In this document: one piece after another, positions 17,816 through 25,557 of the stretch
Layout of the letters: every line of letters begins with the position of its first letter
How positions within the stretch are numbered: position 1 is the first letter of the stretch
Assembly: GCA_020622165.1 (NCBI GenBank)
Contig: JACNMN010000001.1
Location: 496,001 to 560,000 of the forward strand
Direction: 5' to 3'
DNA from: Boseongicola sp. H5
Lineage (GTDB): Bacteria; Pseudomonadota; Alphaproteobacteria; Rhodobacterales; Rhodobacteraceae
DNA: 64,000 nt
Made by a program: the position numbers and the translations under genes
The notes under the pieces: generated by a model
What the model saw: only the letters and a program-made list of their open reading frames with translations
Database searches by the model: none
Told to the model about the DNA's origin: nothing

Positions 17816-18819
17816 GCCGCGGCCTCGATGCGTGTCACCCGCGCGGTGACCTCGCCGATCACCTGATCAAGCTCGGCCCCTTCGGCGCGCGCCGCAAAGC
17901 TGAGCGCCATGCGATGACCCAGAACCGATTTGGCCAGCGCCGCCACATCCTCAGCCGATGGCGCGAGACGGCCATCGAGCAGGGCGCGCGCGCGGACCGT
18001 CAGCATCAGCGCCTGCGCCGCGCGCGGACCGGGACCCCACGCCACGGTGTCCCGCACGATCTGCGGCGCGCCGGCATCCTCCGGGCGGCAGGCGCGCACC
18101 AGATCGAGGATCAGTTCCACCACCGCCTCGCCCACCGGCATCTGGCGCACGACCTGCTGCGCGGCCATCAGCGCCTCGCCGGTAAAGACCTGGGTGGCCC
18201 GCGCCTCCGCAGTGCCCGTGGTTGCCAGAAGGATGCCCCGCTCGGTCTCGCGATCCGGATAATCCACGTCGATCTTCACCAGAAACCGGTCAAGCTGCGC
18301 TTCGGGGAGCGGATAGGTCCCCTCCTGTTCGATCGGGTTCTGCGTCGCCAGCACGTGAAACGGGCGCGGCAAGGCGTGGTGAACACCGGCTATGGTCACC
18401 TCCATTTCCTGCATCGCCTGCAACAGGGCCGATTGGGTCCGGGGGCTGGCGCGGTTGATCTCGTCGGCCATCAGAAGCTGGCAGAAAACCGGCCCTTCGA
18501 TGAACCGGAAGGACCGCGCCCCGTCGGCGGCGGTTTCCAGAACCTCCGAGCCCAGAATATCGGCAGGCATCAGATCCGGCGTGAACTGTATGCGGTTCGC
18601 AGAAAGCCCCATGACCGTCGACAGAGTGTCGACCAGAAGCGTCTTGCCCAGCCCCGGCAACCCCATCAAAAGCGCATGTCCACCCGACAGCATGGCCGCC
18701 AGCGACAGATCCACGACCGCCTGCTGCCCGATGATCTTTGTGGCGATGCTGGTCTTTGCCTCCGCCAGTTGAGCCCCCAGGCGTTCGATCTCGGCCACAA
18801 GGTTTTCGGGATCAGACAT
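17812..18819 (-). CDS. MoxR family AAA+ ATPase
   Basis: A 335-residue MoxR-type AAA+ chaperone-like ATPase. Walker A is GLPGLGKT at 53-60 and Walker B is LLMADEIN at 114-121. Sensor 1 is ATQNP, and the arginine-finger region follows EAQLDRF. Such ATPases assist maturation of VWA-containing partners, here the DUF58 and BatA-like proteins. ATG 18819 (MSDPEN) has GGAG 7 bases upstream, so the five-codon extension is rejected. It heads the four-gene minus-strand operon. Confidence 0.95.
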   Translation of the reverse strand: MSDPENLVAEIERLGAQLAEAKTSIATKIIGQQAVVDLSLAAMLSGGHALLMGLPGLGKTLLVDTLSTVMGLSANRIQFTPDLMPADILGSEVLETAADGARSFRFIEGPVFCQLLMADEINRASPRTQSALLQAMQEMEVTIAGVHHALPRPFHVLATQNPIEQEGTYPLPEAQLDRFLVKIDVDYPDRETERGILLATTGTAEARATQVFTGEALMAAQQVVRQMPVGEAVVELILDLVRACRPEDAGAPQIVRDTVAWGPGPRAAQALMLTVRARALLDGRLAPSAEDVAALAKSVLGHRMALSFAARAEGAELDQVIGEVTARVTRIEAAA

Positions 18820-18881
18820 GGCAATGCTCCGCAAGGTGAATATGTAGGTCTAAGTAAATCGAACAATTGCCCCGACCACAA

Positions 18882-19484
18882 ATGGCAAAAGGCATGTCTG
18901 GACAAAACATTGTGACCCCCGATGCGGAAAGCCTGTTGGCCTCCGCCAAAGCCGCCCAAAAAGACGGCAAACTCCCGCCGGTACATCTGTGGGATCCGCC
19001 TTTTTGCGGCGATCTGGATATGGAAATCCGCCGCGACGGCACGTGGTTCTACAACGGCACCCCGATCGGTCGCGCTCCGCTTGTGCGGCTCTTTTCCTCG
19101 ATTCTGAAGCTGGAAGACGGGAAGTACTTCCTTGTCACGCCGGTCGAAAAGGTCGGCATCCGCGTCGAGGACGCGCCCTTCGTCGCCGTCGATTTCGAAG
19201 TGGCCGGCACGGGCGCGGCGCAGGTCGTCACCTTCACCACCCATGTCGGCGACACCGTGATCGCGGGGCCCGAAAACCCGATCCGCGTCGTCCGCGACGA
19301 CACCGGGGAGCCGTCGCCTTACGTCATGGTTCGCGCCGGCATGGAGGCGCTGATCGACCGCAAGAGCTTCTACCGTCTCGTCGATCTGGGCGAAGCCCAT
19401 CTGGAGGACGGAACCGACTGGTTCGGCGTCTGGTCCGGCGGCAGCTTCTTCCGGATCATTCCTGTGGCCGAGCTGGAGCTTTAG
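18882..19484 (+). CDS. DUF1285 family protein
   Basis: A 200-residue soluble protein of the DUF1285 family, function unknown. Recognisable blocks are PPVHLWDPPFCGDLDMEI near the N-terminus, then DGTWFYNGTPIGR and LVRLFSSIL, then the C-terminal WSGGSFFRI. Possible starts are TTG 18867, ATG 18882 and ATG 18894; none has a good Shine-Dalgarno. It is divergent from the MoxR operon across about 62 bp and convergent with the cobalamin-binding protein gene, 12 bp away. Confidence 0.86.
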   Translation: MAKGMSGQNIVTPDAESLLASAKAAQKDGKLPPVHLWDPPFCGDLDMEIRRDGTWFYNGTPIGRAPLVRLFSSILKLEDGKYFLVTPVEKVGIRVEDAPFVAVDFEVAGTGAAQVVTFTTHVGDTVIAGPENPIRVVRDDTGEPSPYVMVRAGMEALIDRKSFYRLVDLGEAHLEDGTDWFGVWSGGSFFRIIPVAELEL

Positions 19485-19496
19485 GACGGGCCTGCG

Positions 19497-20339
19497 CTAC
19501 CGGGCCGGAAATCTGGCTTCCAGCTTTTCCAGCAACAGCTTTGCCGACTGCATGTCGGTGATCGTACTGTCGGGATCTGTCAGCCGCACACGCGAGGCGA
19601 ACCCGTACATCGCCGCGCCGCCCACCAGAATATGAGCCGTCGGGCGCGCGATCCGCAATGCGACGATCAACCGGGCCAGCGGCTCCATCGTCTTGGCGCC
19701 GCTGCAGGAGAGGCCGATGACCGGGCTGCGATCCTCTGCCAGCTTTTCGACCAGAACATCGTGATTGTGCCCCAGCAGAAGCTGGACGCTCCAGCCCCGT
19801 TCGCGGAAAAGATCGGCCGCCATGGTCACGCCGAGCGTGTGCGCCTCGCCGGGCACCGGCGCGAAAATGGCCGCACGGGCCCGATCCTCGGGGTGTTGGG
19901 CGGCATGGGTCCGGAAGGTGCGCATGATGGCATAGATGCGCCCGGTGCCGATGGTAACGTCGGTGAAGGGCGTCCGATCCTCGGACCACCATTCGCCAAG
20001 CAGCCGCGCGGCCGGCGCCAGATGATCAAGGTAAACCGCCTCTAGTGGAATGTCCCGATCGAAAAGATCGAAGACCATTCTTGTAGCCTCGACATCGTCG
20101 TCACCGATCAGGGCCTCGGCCAGACGTTCGACCATTTCCGGCTTCGCGTCGGTGGATGCGGTCGGATCGGCGTGCGGCAGTGGGCCGTTGCGATTTCCAA
20201 GGCGGGTGATGATCTCTCGAGCCAGAAGCTCCACCGTTGGCTGGGGCAAACGGCGGGCGACCCGTGCCAATTTGGTGTGCTGGCGCGCCAGTAGGGCCGG
20301 ATTGGGCCCAGAATTGGGGGCGTTCGGATCAGTCGTCAC
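19497..20339 (-). CDS. cobalamin-binding regulator, AerR/PpaA-like
   Basis: A 280-residue soluble protein. A helical B12-binding-2 cap (about residues 65-145) carries GEWW then FTDVTIGTGR. A Rossmann-like B12-binding domain follows, in which GEAHTLG (164-170, His167) replaces the DxHxxG of methyltransferases and mutases. The Glu-x-His-Thr-x-Gly form and the VTIG-x-GR helix are features of AerR/PpaA-type photosensory regulators that act with PpsR/CrtJ. No catalytic partner domain is present. The start is taken as GTG 20339; the frame is open to GTG 20423. TGT-N12-ACA type sites lie upstream. No photosynthesis genes occur in the window. Confidence 0.78.
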   Translation of the reverse strand: MTTDPNAPNSGPNPALLARQHTKLARVARRLPQPTVELLAREIITRLGNRNGPLPHADPTASTDAKPEMVERLAEALIGDDDVEATRMVFDLFDRDIPLEAVYLDHLAPAARLLGEWWSEDRTPFTDVTIGTGRIYAIMRTFRTHAAQHPEDRARAAIFAPVPGEAHTLGVTMAADLFRERGWSVQLLLGHNHDVLVEKLAEDRSPVIGLSCSGAKTMEPLARLIVALRIARPTAHILVGGAAMYGFASRVRLTDPDSTITDMQSAKLLLEKLEARFPAR

Positions 20340-20406
20340 ATCAGCGTCCCGAGCTGGTCTGTCTTGATCACGCTTGGCCGGATTACCGTTCTGGCTCTCA
20401 TTAAAT

Positions 20407-20445
20407 TGACACTTAGCGCGCACGACTTGTCAGGCAAGGTTGACA
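20407..20445. promoter_or_regulatory. TGACA/TGTCA half-site cluster with a TGTC-N10-GACA box
   Basis: TGTC-N10-GACA at 20428-20445 matches the TGT-N12-ACA consensus of PpsR/CrtJ exactly. Another TGACA lies at 20407-20411. It is upstream of the AerR/PpaA-like gene and of the divergent VOC gene. The motif match is direct; the regulator is inferred. Confidence 0.55.
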
Positions 20446-20482
20446 CACATCTCTGCTCGAAAAAACTTTCAGATGCGCGCGC

Positions 20483-20510
20483 CGCTCCTGACACTACGCT
20501 GTCAGGAGCG
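20483..20510. promoter_or_regulatory. perfect 11-bp inverted repeat upstream of the VOC gene
   Basis: Arms CGCTCCTGACA (20483-20493) and TGTCAGGAGCG (20500-20510) flank a 6-base loop, and no T run follows. The position between divergent genes makes an operator more likely than a terminator. Its TGACA/TGTCA cores match the neighbouring cluster at 20407-20445. Confidence 0.6.
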
Positions 20511-20553
20511 TTGTGTCATCATGCCGGAATATGCCGATTATATGGAGTCAAAA

Positions 20554-20928
20554 ATGCCCGTGCATCCGCAAAACACAATCTGCTGGTTCGAGATCCCGGT
20601 CAGCGACCTCGACCGCTCCGTCGCATTCTACAATGCCGTGCTCGATACCCGCCTGACGATTGACACCAACGGTCCCAACCCGATGGCCGTCTTTCCCTGC
20701 GACGATCCCGTCACCGGCATCTCGGGCCATCTATATCCCGGCACACCGTCGGAGAAAGGAGCGACCGTGCATCTGGTGGCTCCTGACAGCCTGAACGCGA
20801 CCCGAAAGCGTGTCGAAGCGGCGGGCGGGAAGGCGGAAAGCCCGGATATCGAGATCCCCGCGGGCGCGTTTTTCTATGCCCGCGATCCGGATGGAAACTC
20901 GATCGGCTTCTTTCAGTTCGCCGGCTGA
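20554..20928 (+). CDS. VOC family (glyoxalase/bleomycin-resistance-like) protein
   Basis: A 124-residue vicinal-oxygen-chelate protein with paired beta-alpha-beta-beta-beta modules. The first begins NTICWFEIPVSDLDRSVAFY and the second begins ATVHLVAPDS; the C-terminal FYARDPDGNSIGFFQF is characteristic. The metal ligands of true glyoxalase I are only partly evident, so the enzymatic role is unassigned. ATG 20554 is chosen because GGAG lies 6 bases upstream; earlier ATGs at 20521 and 20542 lack one. It precedes a WYL regulator by 48 bp. Confidence 0.88.
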   Translation: MPVHPQNTICWFEIPVSDLDRSVAFYNAVLDTRLTIDTNGPNPMAVFPCDDPVTGISGHLYPGTPSEKGATVHLVAPDSLNATRKRVEAAGGKAESPDIEIPAGAFFYARDPDGNSIGFFQFAG

Positions 20929-20976
20929 CGGAAACGCGCTGGTCCCCGCACCGGGGGCCGCGCTACCCTGCTTCCC

Positions 20977-21690
20977 ATGCGCCGTACCGACCGCCTGTTT
21001 CAGATCGTCCAGCTTTTGCGCTCCGGCAAGCTGTTGACCGCCCGCCATCTGGCCGAGGCGCTGGAAGTCTCCGAGCGCACGATTTATCGCGATATCGGCC
21101 ATCTGGTCGGATCCGGTCTGCCGATCGACGGCGAAGCGGGGCTGGGGTACCTGATGCGGGCGGGCTATGACCTGCCGCCGCTGATGTTCACCACCGAAGA
21201 GATCGTGGCCCTGACCGCCGGCGCGCGCATGATCCAGGCCTGGGGCGGTACGGCCATGGTCAAGGGGGCCGAACAGGCGCTCGGCAAGATCACCAGCGTC
21301 CTGCCCGAGCCTGCACGCAGACGGGCCGAAGCCGTGGCGATCCACGCCATGCCGCGCTCAAACATGACCGAAGCGCTGCGCCGGACAATCGATCAGCTGG
21401 AGGCCGCCGTCACCAGCCGCGAACGCATCACGATCGCCTATACGGACGAGGCCGGGCAGGAGACGACCCGCACCGTCCGGCCCGTCGGCCTGTGGTACTG
21501 GGGCCCGGTCTGGACCCTTGTCGGCTGGTGCGAGCTGCGCCGGGACTTCCGGATGTTCCGGCTGGACCGGATCGGGTCCTCCAAGAGCGCCGGGGCCTTT
21601 CTGCCCGAACCCGGCCAAAGCCTGCAGGATTTCTACGCCCAGCAACTGGCGCAGCACGGCTGCAACCCGGATCAGACGGGAGCCCGGTGA
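20977..21690 (+). CDS. HTH/WYL-domain transcriptional regulator (YafY-like)
   Basis: A 237-residue regulator. An N-terminal DeoR-type helix-turn-helix (RTDRLFQIVQLL, then LAEALEVSERTIYRDI) is followed by a WYL ligand-binding domain at about 140-225 (ITIAYTDEAGQET, LWYWGPVWTLVGWCE, FRMFRLDRI). It probably controls the preceding VOC gene or itself. The start at ATG 20977 fits the family N-terminus. It ends 180 bp before a strong terminator. Confidence 0.92.
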   Translation: MRRTDRLFQIVQLLRSGKLLTARHLAEALEVSERTIYRDIGHLVGSGLPIDGEAGLGYLMRAGYDLPPLMFTTEEIVALTAGARMIQAWGGTAMVKGAEQALGKITSVLPEPARRRAEAVAIHAMPRSNMTEALRRTIDQLEAAVTSRERITIAYTDEAGQETTRTVRPVGLWYWGPVWTLVGWCELRRDFRMFRLDRIGSSKSAGAFLPEPGQSLQDFYAQQLAQHGCNPDQTGAR

Positions 21691-22246
21691 TCCCGCTGCC
21701 GCCGCACCCCGACCGGCTTCAACATCCCACAGATATCTTTGAACCGGTCGCAAGCCTCACGCGACTCACGAATGAACGGGGCGCGTTCGGCCTGCTTCTC
21801 GCATCATGGCGGGCCATCCCGTTCGGTTTCGAGCACCAAGACCTTTCAAGCAGAACCGCTTTTCAGCCACGGCCCCGCTTCGGCGGGGCCGTTTTTTTCC
21901 GCCCCCGTCATGCAGCGATGCTTTTCCGGAGACACCACATTTCCTGCCGGGTCCCGCCGGGCAGCACTGCCGCGCCGATCTGGCGGAGATTGCAAGGCAA
22001 GTTCCGAAGTTCACGGACTGGATAGCGAGCAACTGCCGTTTGTCATCCATATTCCGAAAACGGCCCGCATTTTTCGGGGCTCTTATCGGCTCTGGGCATC
22101 TCCTTGCGAAACGCAGGCTGAACCCGGACTGCCCAAATCCTCGGTCCCCGAGGGCCGGCAAAAGTCATGTTCTGAGCAGTTCGTTAAACATTTCCCGATT
22201 AAACGAAGTACCGAAAAGCGGAAAATCGCAGATATTCGAGGGCATC
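21691..22246. other. 556-bp stretch without a convincing gene
   Basis: It holds a strong terminator at 21870-21898. The 170 bases before that terminator could be the 3' UTR of the WYL regulator or a small RNA. The part from 21900 to 22246 becomes AT-richer toward its end and is the leader/promoter region of the fatty acid hydroxylase gene. Open frames here lack coding character and recognisable domains. Confidence 0.5.
21870..21898 (+). terminator. strong intrinsic terminator
   Basis: A 9-bp stem CGGCCCCGC/GCGGGGCCG with a TTCG tetraloop (21870-21891) is followed by seven T residues (21892-21898). Confidence 0.93.
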
Positions 22247-23320
22247 ATGCAGAAAATTCAAGAAATCATCGCGGCGATCCTGGATCAGATGGTCAACGTC
22301 CTGATGTACCCGCTTGATCCGAACAACCGCATATATGCCCTCTATATCGTCTCCTCCATCGTCTTCGCGTGGTTTGTCTATCGGGCGATCAAAAGCCGTG
22401 GTGCGGACAACACCGAGCAGGACACGGATGCTGCGAAGGGCAACTTCCTGCAGTTCCTGTTTCCACGGCGGGTCTGGAGCCATCCCTCAGCCTGGCTCGA
22501 TCTGCGCTACATGATGTTCCACCGGGTGGCATCCTATTTCCTGCTTCTGGGCGTCGGCACATGGGCTCTGGCCGCCGGGTTCCGCCTCGGCTCGAACGGG
22601 GTGGCTTTCTCGGACATTGTCGCATCCGCCAGTAGCGCCCCGGCCGCCGGGGTGGTCTTCTCCGTCATCTACATGATCGTCGTGATGATGGTGATCGATT
22701 TCATCGCCTGGGCGATTCACTACGTGCAGCACAAGGTTCCGCTGTTGTGGCAGTTCCACAAGGTTCATCACAGCGCCGAGGTCATGCACCCGATCTCGAA
22801 CTTCCGGGAACATCCCATCGACAATCTCGGTTATGGGCTGATCATCGGGCTCGGCTACGGGCTTGTTCAGGGTCTGTCGGTCCGGCTTCTGGGGTATGCG
22901 CCCACTATTCCGTCCCTTCTCGGCGTGCCGCTGCTGATGTTTCTTTTCAATTTCACCGCCTACAATCTACGCCATTCCCATGTCTGGCTCCGGTGGCCCG
23001 GTCGCTGGTCGATGATCTTCCCGTCGCCTGCCCATCACCATGTGCACCACAGCTGCCATCCGGAACATCTGGACAAGAATTTCGCCTTCATGTTCCCGAT
23101 CTGGGATGTGATCTTCCGTACCTATCACATGCCCGAAGACAACCGGAACGTGAAGTTCGGGATCGTGGAGGACTCCAGCGATCTGAACTCCTGTCTGCGG
23201 CTGTATTGGGTGCCGTTCCGCGATGCCTACCGCCTGTTCCGCAAACCCGGCAAGGGCGAGATGGCCCATGAAGAGAGCGCTGACACCAAGGCAAAGAGAC
23301 CCGGCATCCCGGCCGAATGA
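22247..23320 (+). CDS. sterol desaturase / fatty acid hydroxylase superfamily protein
   Basis: A 357-residue integral membrane di-iron oxygenase-type protein. The histidine clusters expected for the superfamily are present: HYVQH at 158-162, HKVHH at 171-175, LRHSH at 241-245 and HHHVHH at 263-268. They lie among about four to five hydrophobic segments. The substrate (a fatty acyl, sterol-like or carotenoid lipid) cannot be told. ATG 22247 has GAGGG close upstream; the longer open frame from 21806 runs through non-coding sequence. It is convergent with lpd, with an inverted repeat between them. Confidence 0.9.
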   Translation: MQKIQEIIAAILDQMVNVLMYPLDPNNRIYALYIVSSIVFAWFVYRAIKSRGADNTEQDTDAAKGNFLQFLFPRRVWSHPSAWLDLRYMMFHRVASYFLLLGVGTWALAAGFRLGSNGVAFSDIVASASSAPAAGVVFSVIYMIVVMMVIDFIAWAIHYVQHKVPLLWQFHKVHHSAEVMHPISNFREHPIDNLGYGLIIGLGYGLVQGLSVRLLGYAPTIPSLLGVPLLMFLFNFTAYNLRHSHVWLRWPGRWSMIFPSPAHHHVHHSCHPEHLDKNFAFMFPIWDVIFRTYHMPEDNRNVKFGIVEDSSDLNSCLRLYWVPFRDAYRLFRKPGKGEMAHEESADTKAKRPGIPAE

Positions 23321-23421
23321 GGCGCAGCCGGCCGTCGCTTCAGTGGCGCGGCGACCGGATGGCCGGCGGGGACTGATCCCGCGCCGGGCAGGGCCGTGGG
23401 AAATGAGCTGGGTCACCGCCT

Positions 23422-23449
23422 CCCGCCAGGCAACCGCATTCCTGGCGGG
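23422..23449. terminator. inverted repeat between convergent genes
   Basis: CCCGCCAGG (23422-23430) and CCTGGCGGG (23441-23449) form a perfect 9-bp stem with a 10-base loop between the fatty acid hydroxylase and lpd stops. No T run follows on either strand, so it may be a hairpin barrier or a mRNA 3'-end stabiliser rather than a canonical terminator. Confidence 0.5.
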
Positions 23450-23464
23450 TCCCGGACCCGGGGG

Positions 23465-24853
23465 TCATGCGTGGATCGGCCCATCTCCGCAGGCAAGCGC
23501 CGCCTCGCGCACCGCTTCGGAATAGGTCGGATGGGCGTGGCATGTCATCGCCAGATCCTGCGCCGATGCACCGAACTCCATCGCCACGCATATCTCGTGG
23601 ATCAGATCACCGGCCATCGGGCCGATGATGTGGGCACCCAATATCCGGTCCGTCTCCTTGTCGGCGAGAATCTTCACGAACCCGTCGGCCGCGAAATTCG
23701 CCTTGGCGCGGCCATTGCCCATAAACGCGAACTTGCCGATCTTGTAAGCCCGGCTCGCCTCTTTCAGGGTCTCTTCCGTCTCGCCGACATTTGCGACTTC
23801 CGGATGGGTATAGATCACGCCCGGAATGACGCCGTAATTCACATGGCCGTGGCGGCCCGCGAGAACCTCGGCCACCGCCATCCCTTCATCCTCGGCCTTA
23901 TGGGCCAACATCGGGCCCGCGATTGCATCGCCGATCGCATAGATGCCCTTCACATTGGTCGCCCAGTGATCGTCGGTCTTGATCTGGCCGCGATCCGTCA
24001 TTCCGACGCCCAGATCGGCAAGGCCCAGCCCGTCAGTATAAGGTTTGCGCCCGGTCGCGACCAGCACCACATCGGCATCCATCGTGGCTTCGCTGTCATC
24101 CTTGCGGAGCTTGTAGGTGACCTTGGCCTTGGTCTTGGTCGCGTCGACCTTCTGCACGGCCGCGCCGAGGGTAAACTCAAGACCCTGCTTCTTCAGCAGA
24201 CGCTGGAACTGTTTCGAAATCTCCGCATCCATGCCCGGAGTGATGTGATCGAGGTACTCGATCACCTGAACCTCCGCCCCGAGACGCGCATAGACCGACC
24301 CCAGTTCAAGCCCGATCACGCCGGCGCCGATCACCACCATCTTCTTGGGGATCTTCGTCAGGCTCAGCGCGCCTTCGGAGGTCACCACCACCTTTTCGTC
24401 GATCTCTATCCCGGGCAGGGCCGACGGCTCGGACCCGGTGGCGATGACGATATGCTTGGCCTCGTGGACCTCGTCGCCGACCTTCACCTTGCCCGCCCCG
24501 GGGATGGACCCCCAGCCTTTCAGCCAGTCTATCTTGTTCTTCTTGAACAGAAATTCGACACCCCGGGTGTTCTGGGCGATCACGTCATCCTTGTAGGCCT
24601 GCATCTGCTTCCAGTCGACGGATGGCGACTTTCCCTTCAAGCCCATCTTGGCGAAGTTATGTTCCGCCTCATGCAGTTGATGGGACGCATGGAGCAGCGC
24701 CTTGGACGGGATGCAGCCGATGTTCAGGCAGGTGCCCCCGAGCGTCTCCCGCCCCTCGACACAGGCGGTTTTGAGCCCCAGCTGCGCGCAGCGGATGGCG
24801 CAGACATAGCCGCCGGGGCCGGAGCCGATGATGATGACGTCATAGCTGGACAT
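23465..24853 (-). CDS. lpd: dihydrolipoyl dehydrogenase (E3)
   Basis: A 462-residue flavoprotein reoxidising dihydrolipoamide of the 2-oxoacid dehydrogenase complexes, forming NADH. The FAD site is [11 protein letters not shown] (10-20) and the redox disulfide is TCLNIGC (Cys42/Cys47). The NAD site is [19 protein letters not shown] and the C-terminal active-site base is in [11 protein letters not shown] 24853 has AGGAG 5 bases upstream. It is the last gene of the run sucC to lpd and so most likely serves the 2-oxoglutarate dehydrogenase complex encoded upstream. Confidence 0.96.
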   Translation of the reverse strand: MSSYDVIIIGSGPGGYVCAIRCAQLGLKTACVEGRETLGGTCLNIGCIPSKALLHASHQLHEAEHNFAKMGLKGKSPSVDWKQMQAYKDDVIAQNTRGVEFLFKKNKIDWLKGWGSIPGAGKVKVGDEVHEAKHIVIATGSEPSALPGIEIDEKVVVTSEGALSLTKIPKKMVVIGAGVIGLELGSVYARLGAEVQVIEYLDHITPGMDAEISKQFQRLLKKQGLEFTLGAAVQKVDATKTKAKVTYKLRKDDSEATMDADVVLVATGRKPYTDGLGLADLGVGMTDRGQIKTDDHWATNVKGIYAIGDAIAGPMLAHKAEDEGMAVAEVLAGRHGHVNYGVIPGVIYTHPEVANVGETEETLKEASRAYKIGKFAFMGNGRAKANFAADGFVKILADKETDRILGAHIIGPMAGDLIHEICVAMEFGASAQDLAMTCHAHPTYSEAVREAALACGDGPIHA

Positions 24854-24886
24854 GGGGTCTCCTAAGTCGTTTCGGGCGGGATAGAA

Positions 24887-24920
24887 CCGGTATATATCCC
24901 GTATATATCCGGTATATCCC
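24887..24920. repeat. three-copy GGTATATATCC-like tandem repeat
   Basis: Three consecutive imperfect units (GGTATATATCCC, GTATATATCC, GGTATATCCC) lie between the lpd start and the MAPEG stop. This AT-rich block is unusual in a GC-rich region and could act as an internal promoter element or be a slippage tract. Confidence 0.6.
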
Positions 24921-24938
24921 CGCGATGTCTGTTTACGG

Positions 24939-25361
24939 TCATGACCCGGCTCCCAGAAGGGCGGCGAGGGTCATGGCGATTGTGGCGGCGAAGCCAAGGA
25001 ACCAGATCGCACTCCGCCAGGGCGACCAGCCGAAGGCATAAGCCGGGACATAGAGGATGCGGGCGCCCAGATAGGTCCAGGCGCAGGCGGCGGTGAAGGT
25101 CGAATTGCTGCCCGACAGCTCCACCACCACAACGGCGATGGTGAAGAGGATCAACCCCTCGAAATGGTTGTTCATCGCCCGGTAAAGCCGCGCGGTGCGA
25201 GTCGAGAGCTGGTCCTCCAGAGACCCGCCCAGCCGGTCGCGGTCCCGCGGTGAGGCGGTCTTGCCCGCGCCGAGTTCCCGATTGGCGGGGATCGCCATCA
25301 GGCAGAACTGAACGGCTTGCAGAAGGAGCGCCAGGGCGAGGGTGGTGAGTTCGGGGGTCAT
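24939..25361 (-). CDS. MAPEG family membrane protein
   Basis: A 140-residue four-helix membrane protein of the MAPEG superfamily. The signature is visible in [16 protein letters not shown] followed by [16 protein letters not shown]. The last helices contain [18 protein letters not shown], with the usual aromatic and arginine positions. Bacterial MAPEG proteins are glutathione-S-transferase-like or of unknown role. Its ATG overlaps the stop of the 67-residue-frame gene upstream (ATGA), and it lies between odhB and lpd. Confidence 0.87.
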   Translation of the reverse strand: MTPELTTLALALLLQAVQFCLMAIPANRELGAGKTASPRDRDRLGGSLEDQLSTRTARLYRAMNNHFEGLILFTIAVVVVELSGSNSTFTAACAWTYLGARILYVPAYAFGWSPWRSAIWFLGFAATIAMTLAALLGAGS

Positions 25362-25552
25362 GGGTCCTCGCGGTCAACCGCCATATCGTCAACGGGATGC
25401 TCAAGCTTGAAACAAGAGACGCCATGCGCGTTAAACCATCGACGGGCGTCTCGGGAGTTGAAATCAGAATGACCCGTTGCTGCGCGGTATGCGTCTTTCA
25501 CGCCAATCACCCAGTGAACTTCACCCGGCTTCGTTCCTGTGTCGCCCGCCAT
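25358..25552 (-). CDS. small hypothetical protein coupled to odhB and MAPEG
   Basis: A 64-residue soluble protein rich in aromatic and charged residues (GEVHWVIGVKDAY, SRDARRWFNAHG), with no recognised domain. GTG 25561 would overlap the odhB stop as GTGA; ATG 25552 lies nine bases further in, with GAGG three bases before it, so the start is uncertain. Its stop overlaps the MAPEG start as ATGA. The two tight junctions argue for a real translated gene. Confidence 0.55.
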   Translation of the reverse strand: MAGDTGTKPGEVHWVIGVKDAYRAATGHSDFNSRDARRWFNAHGVSCFKLEHPVDDMAVDREDP

Positions 25553-25557
25553 GTGCC

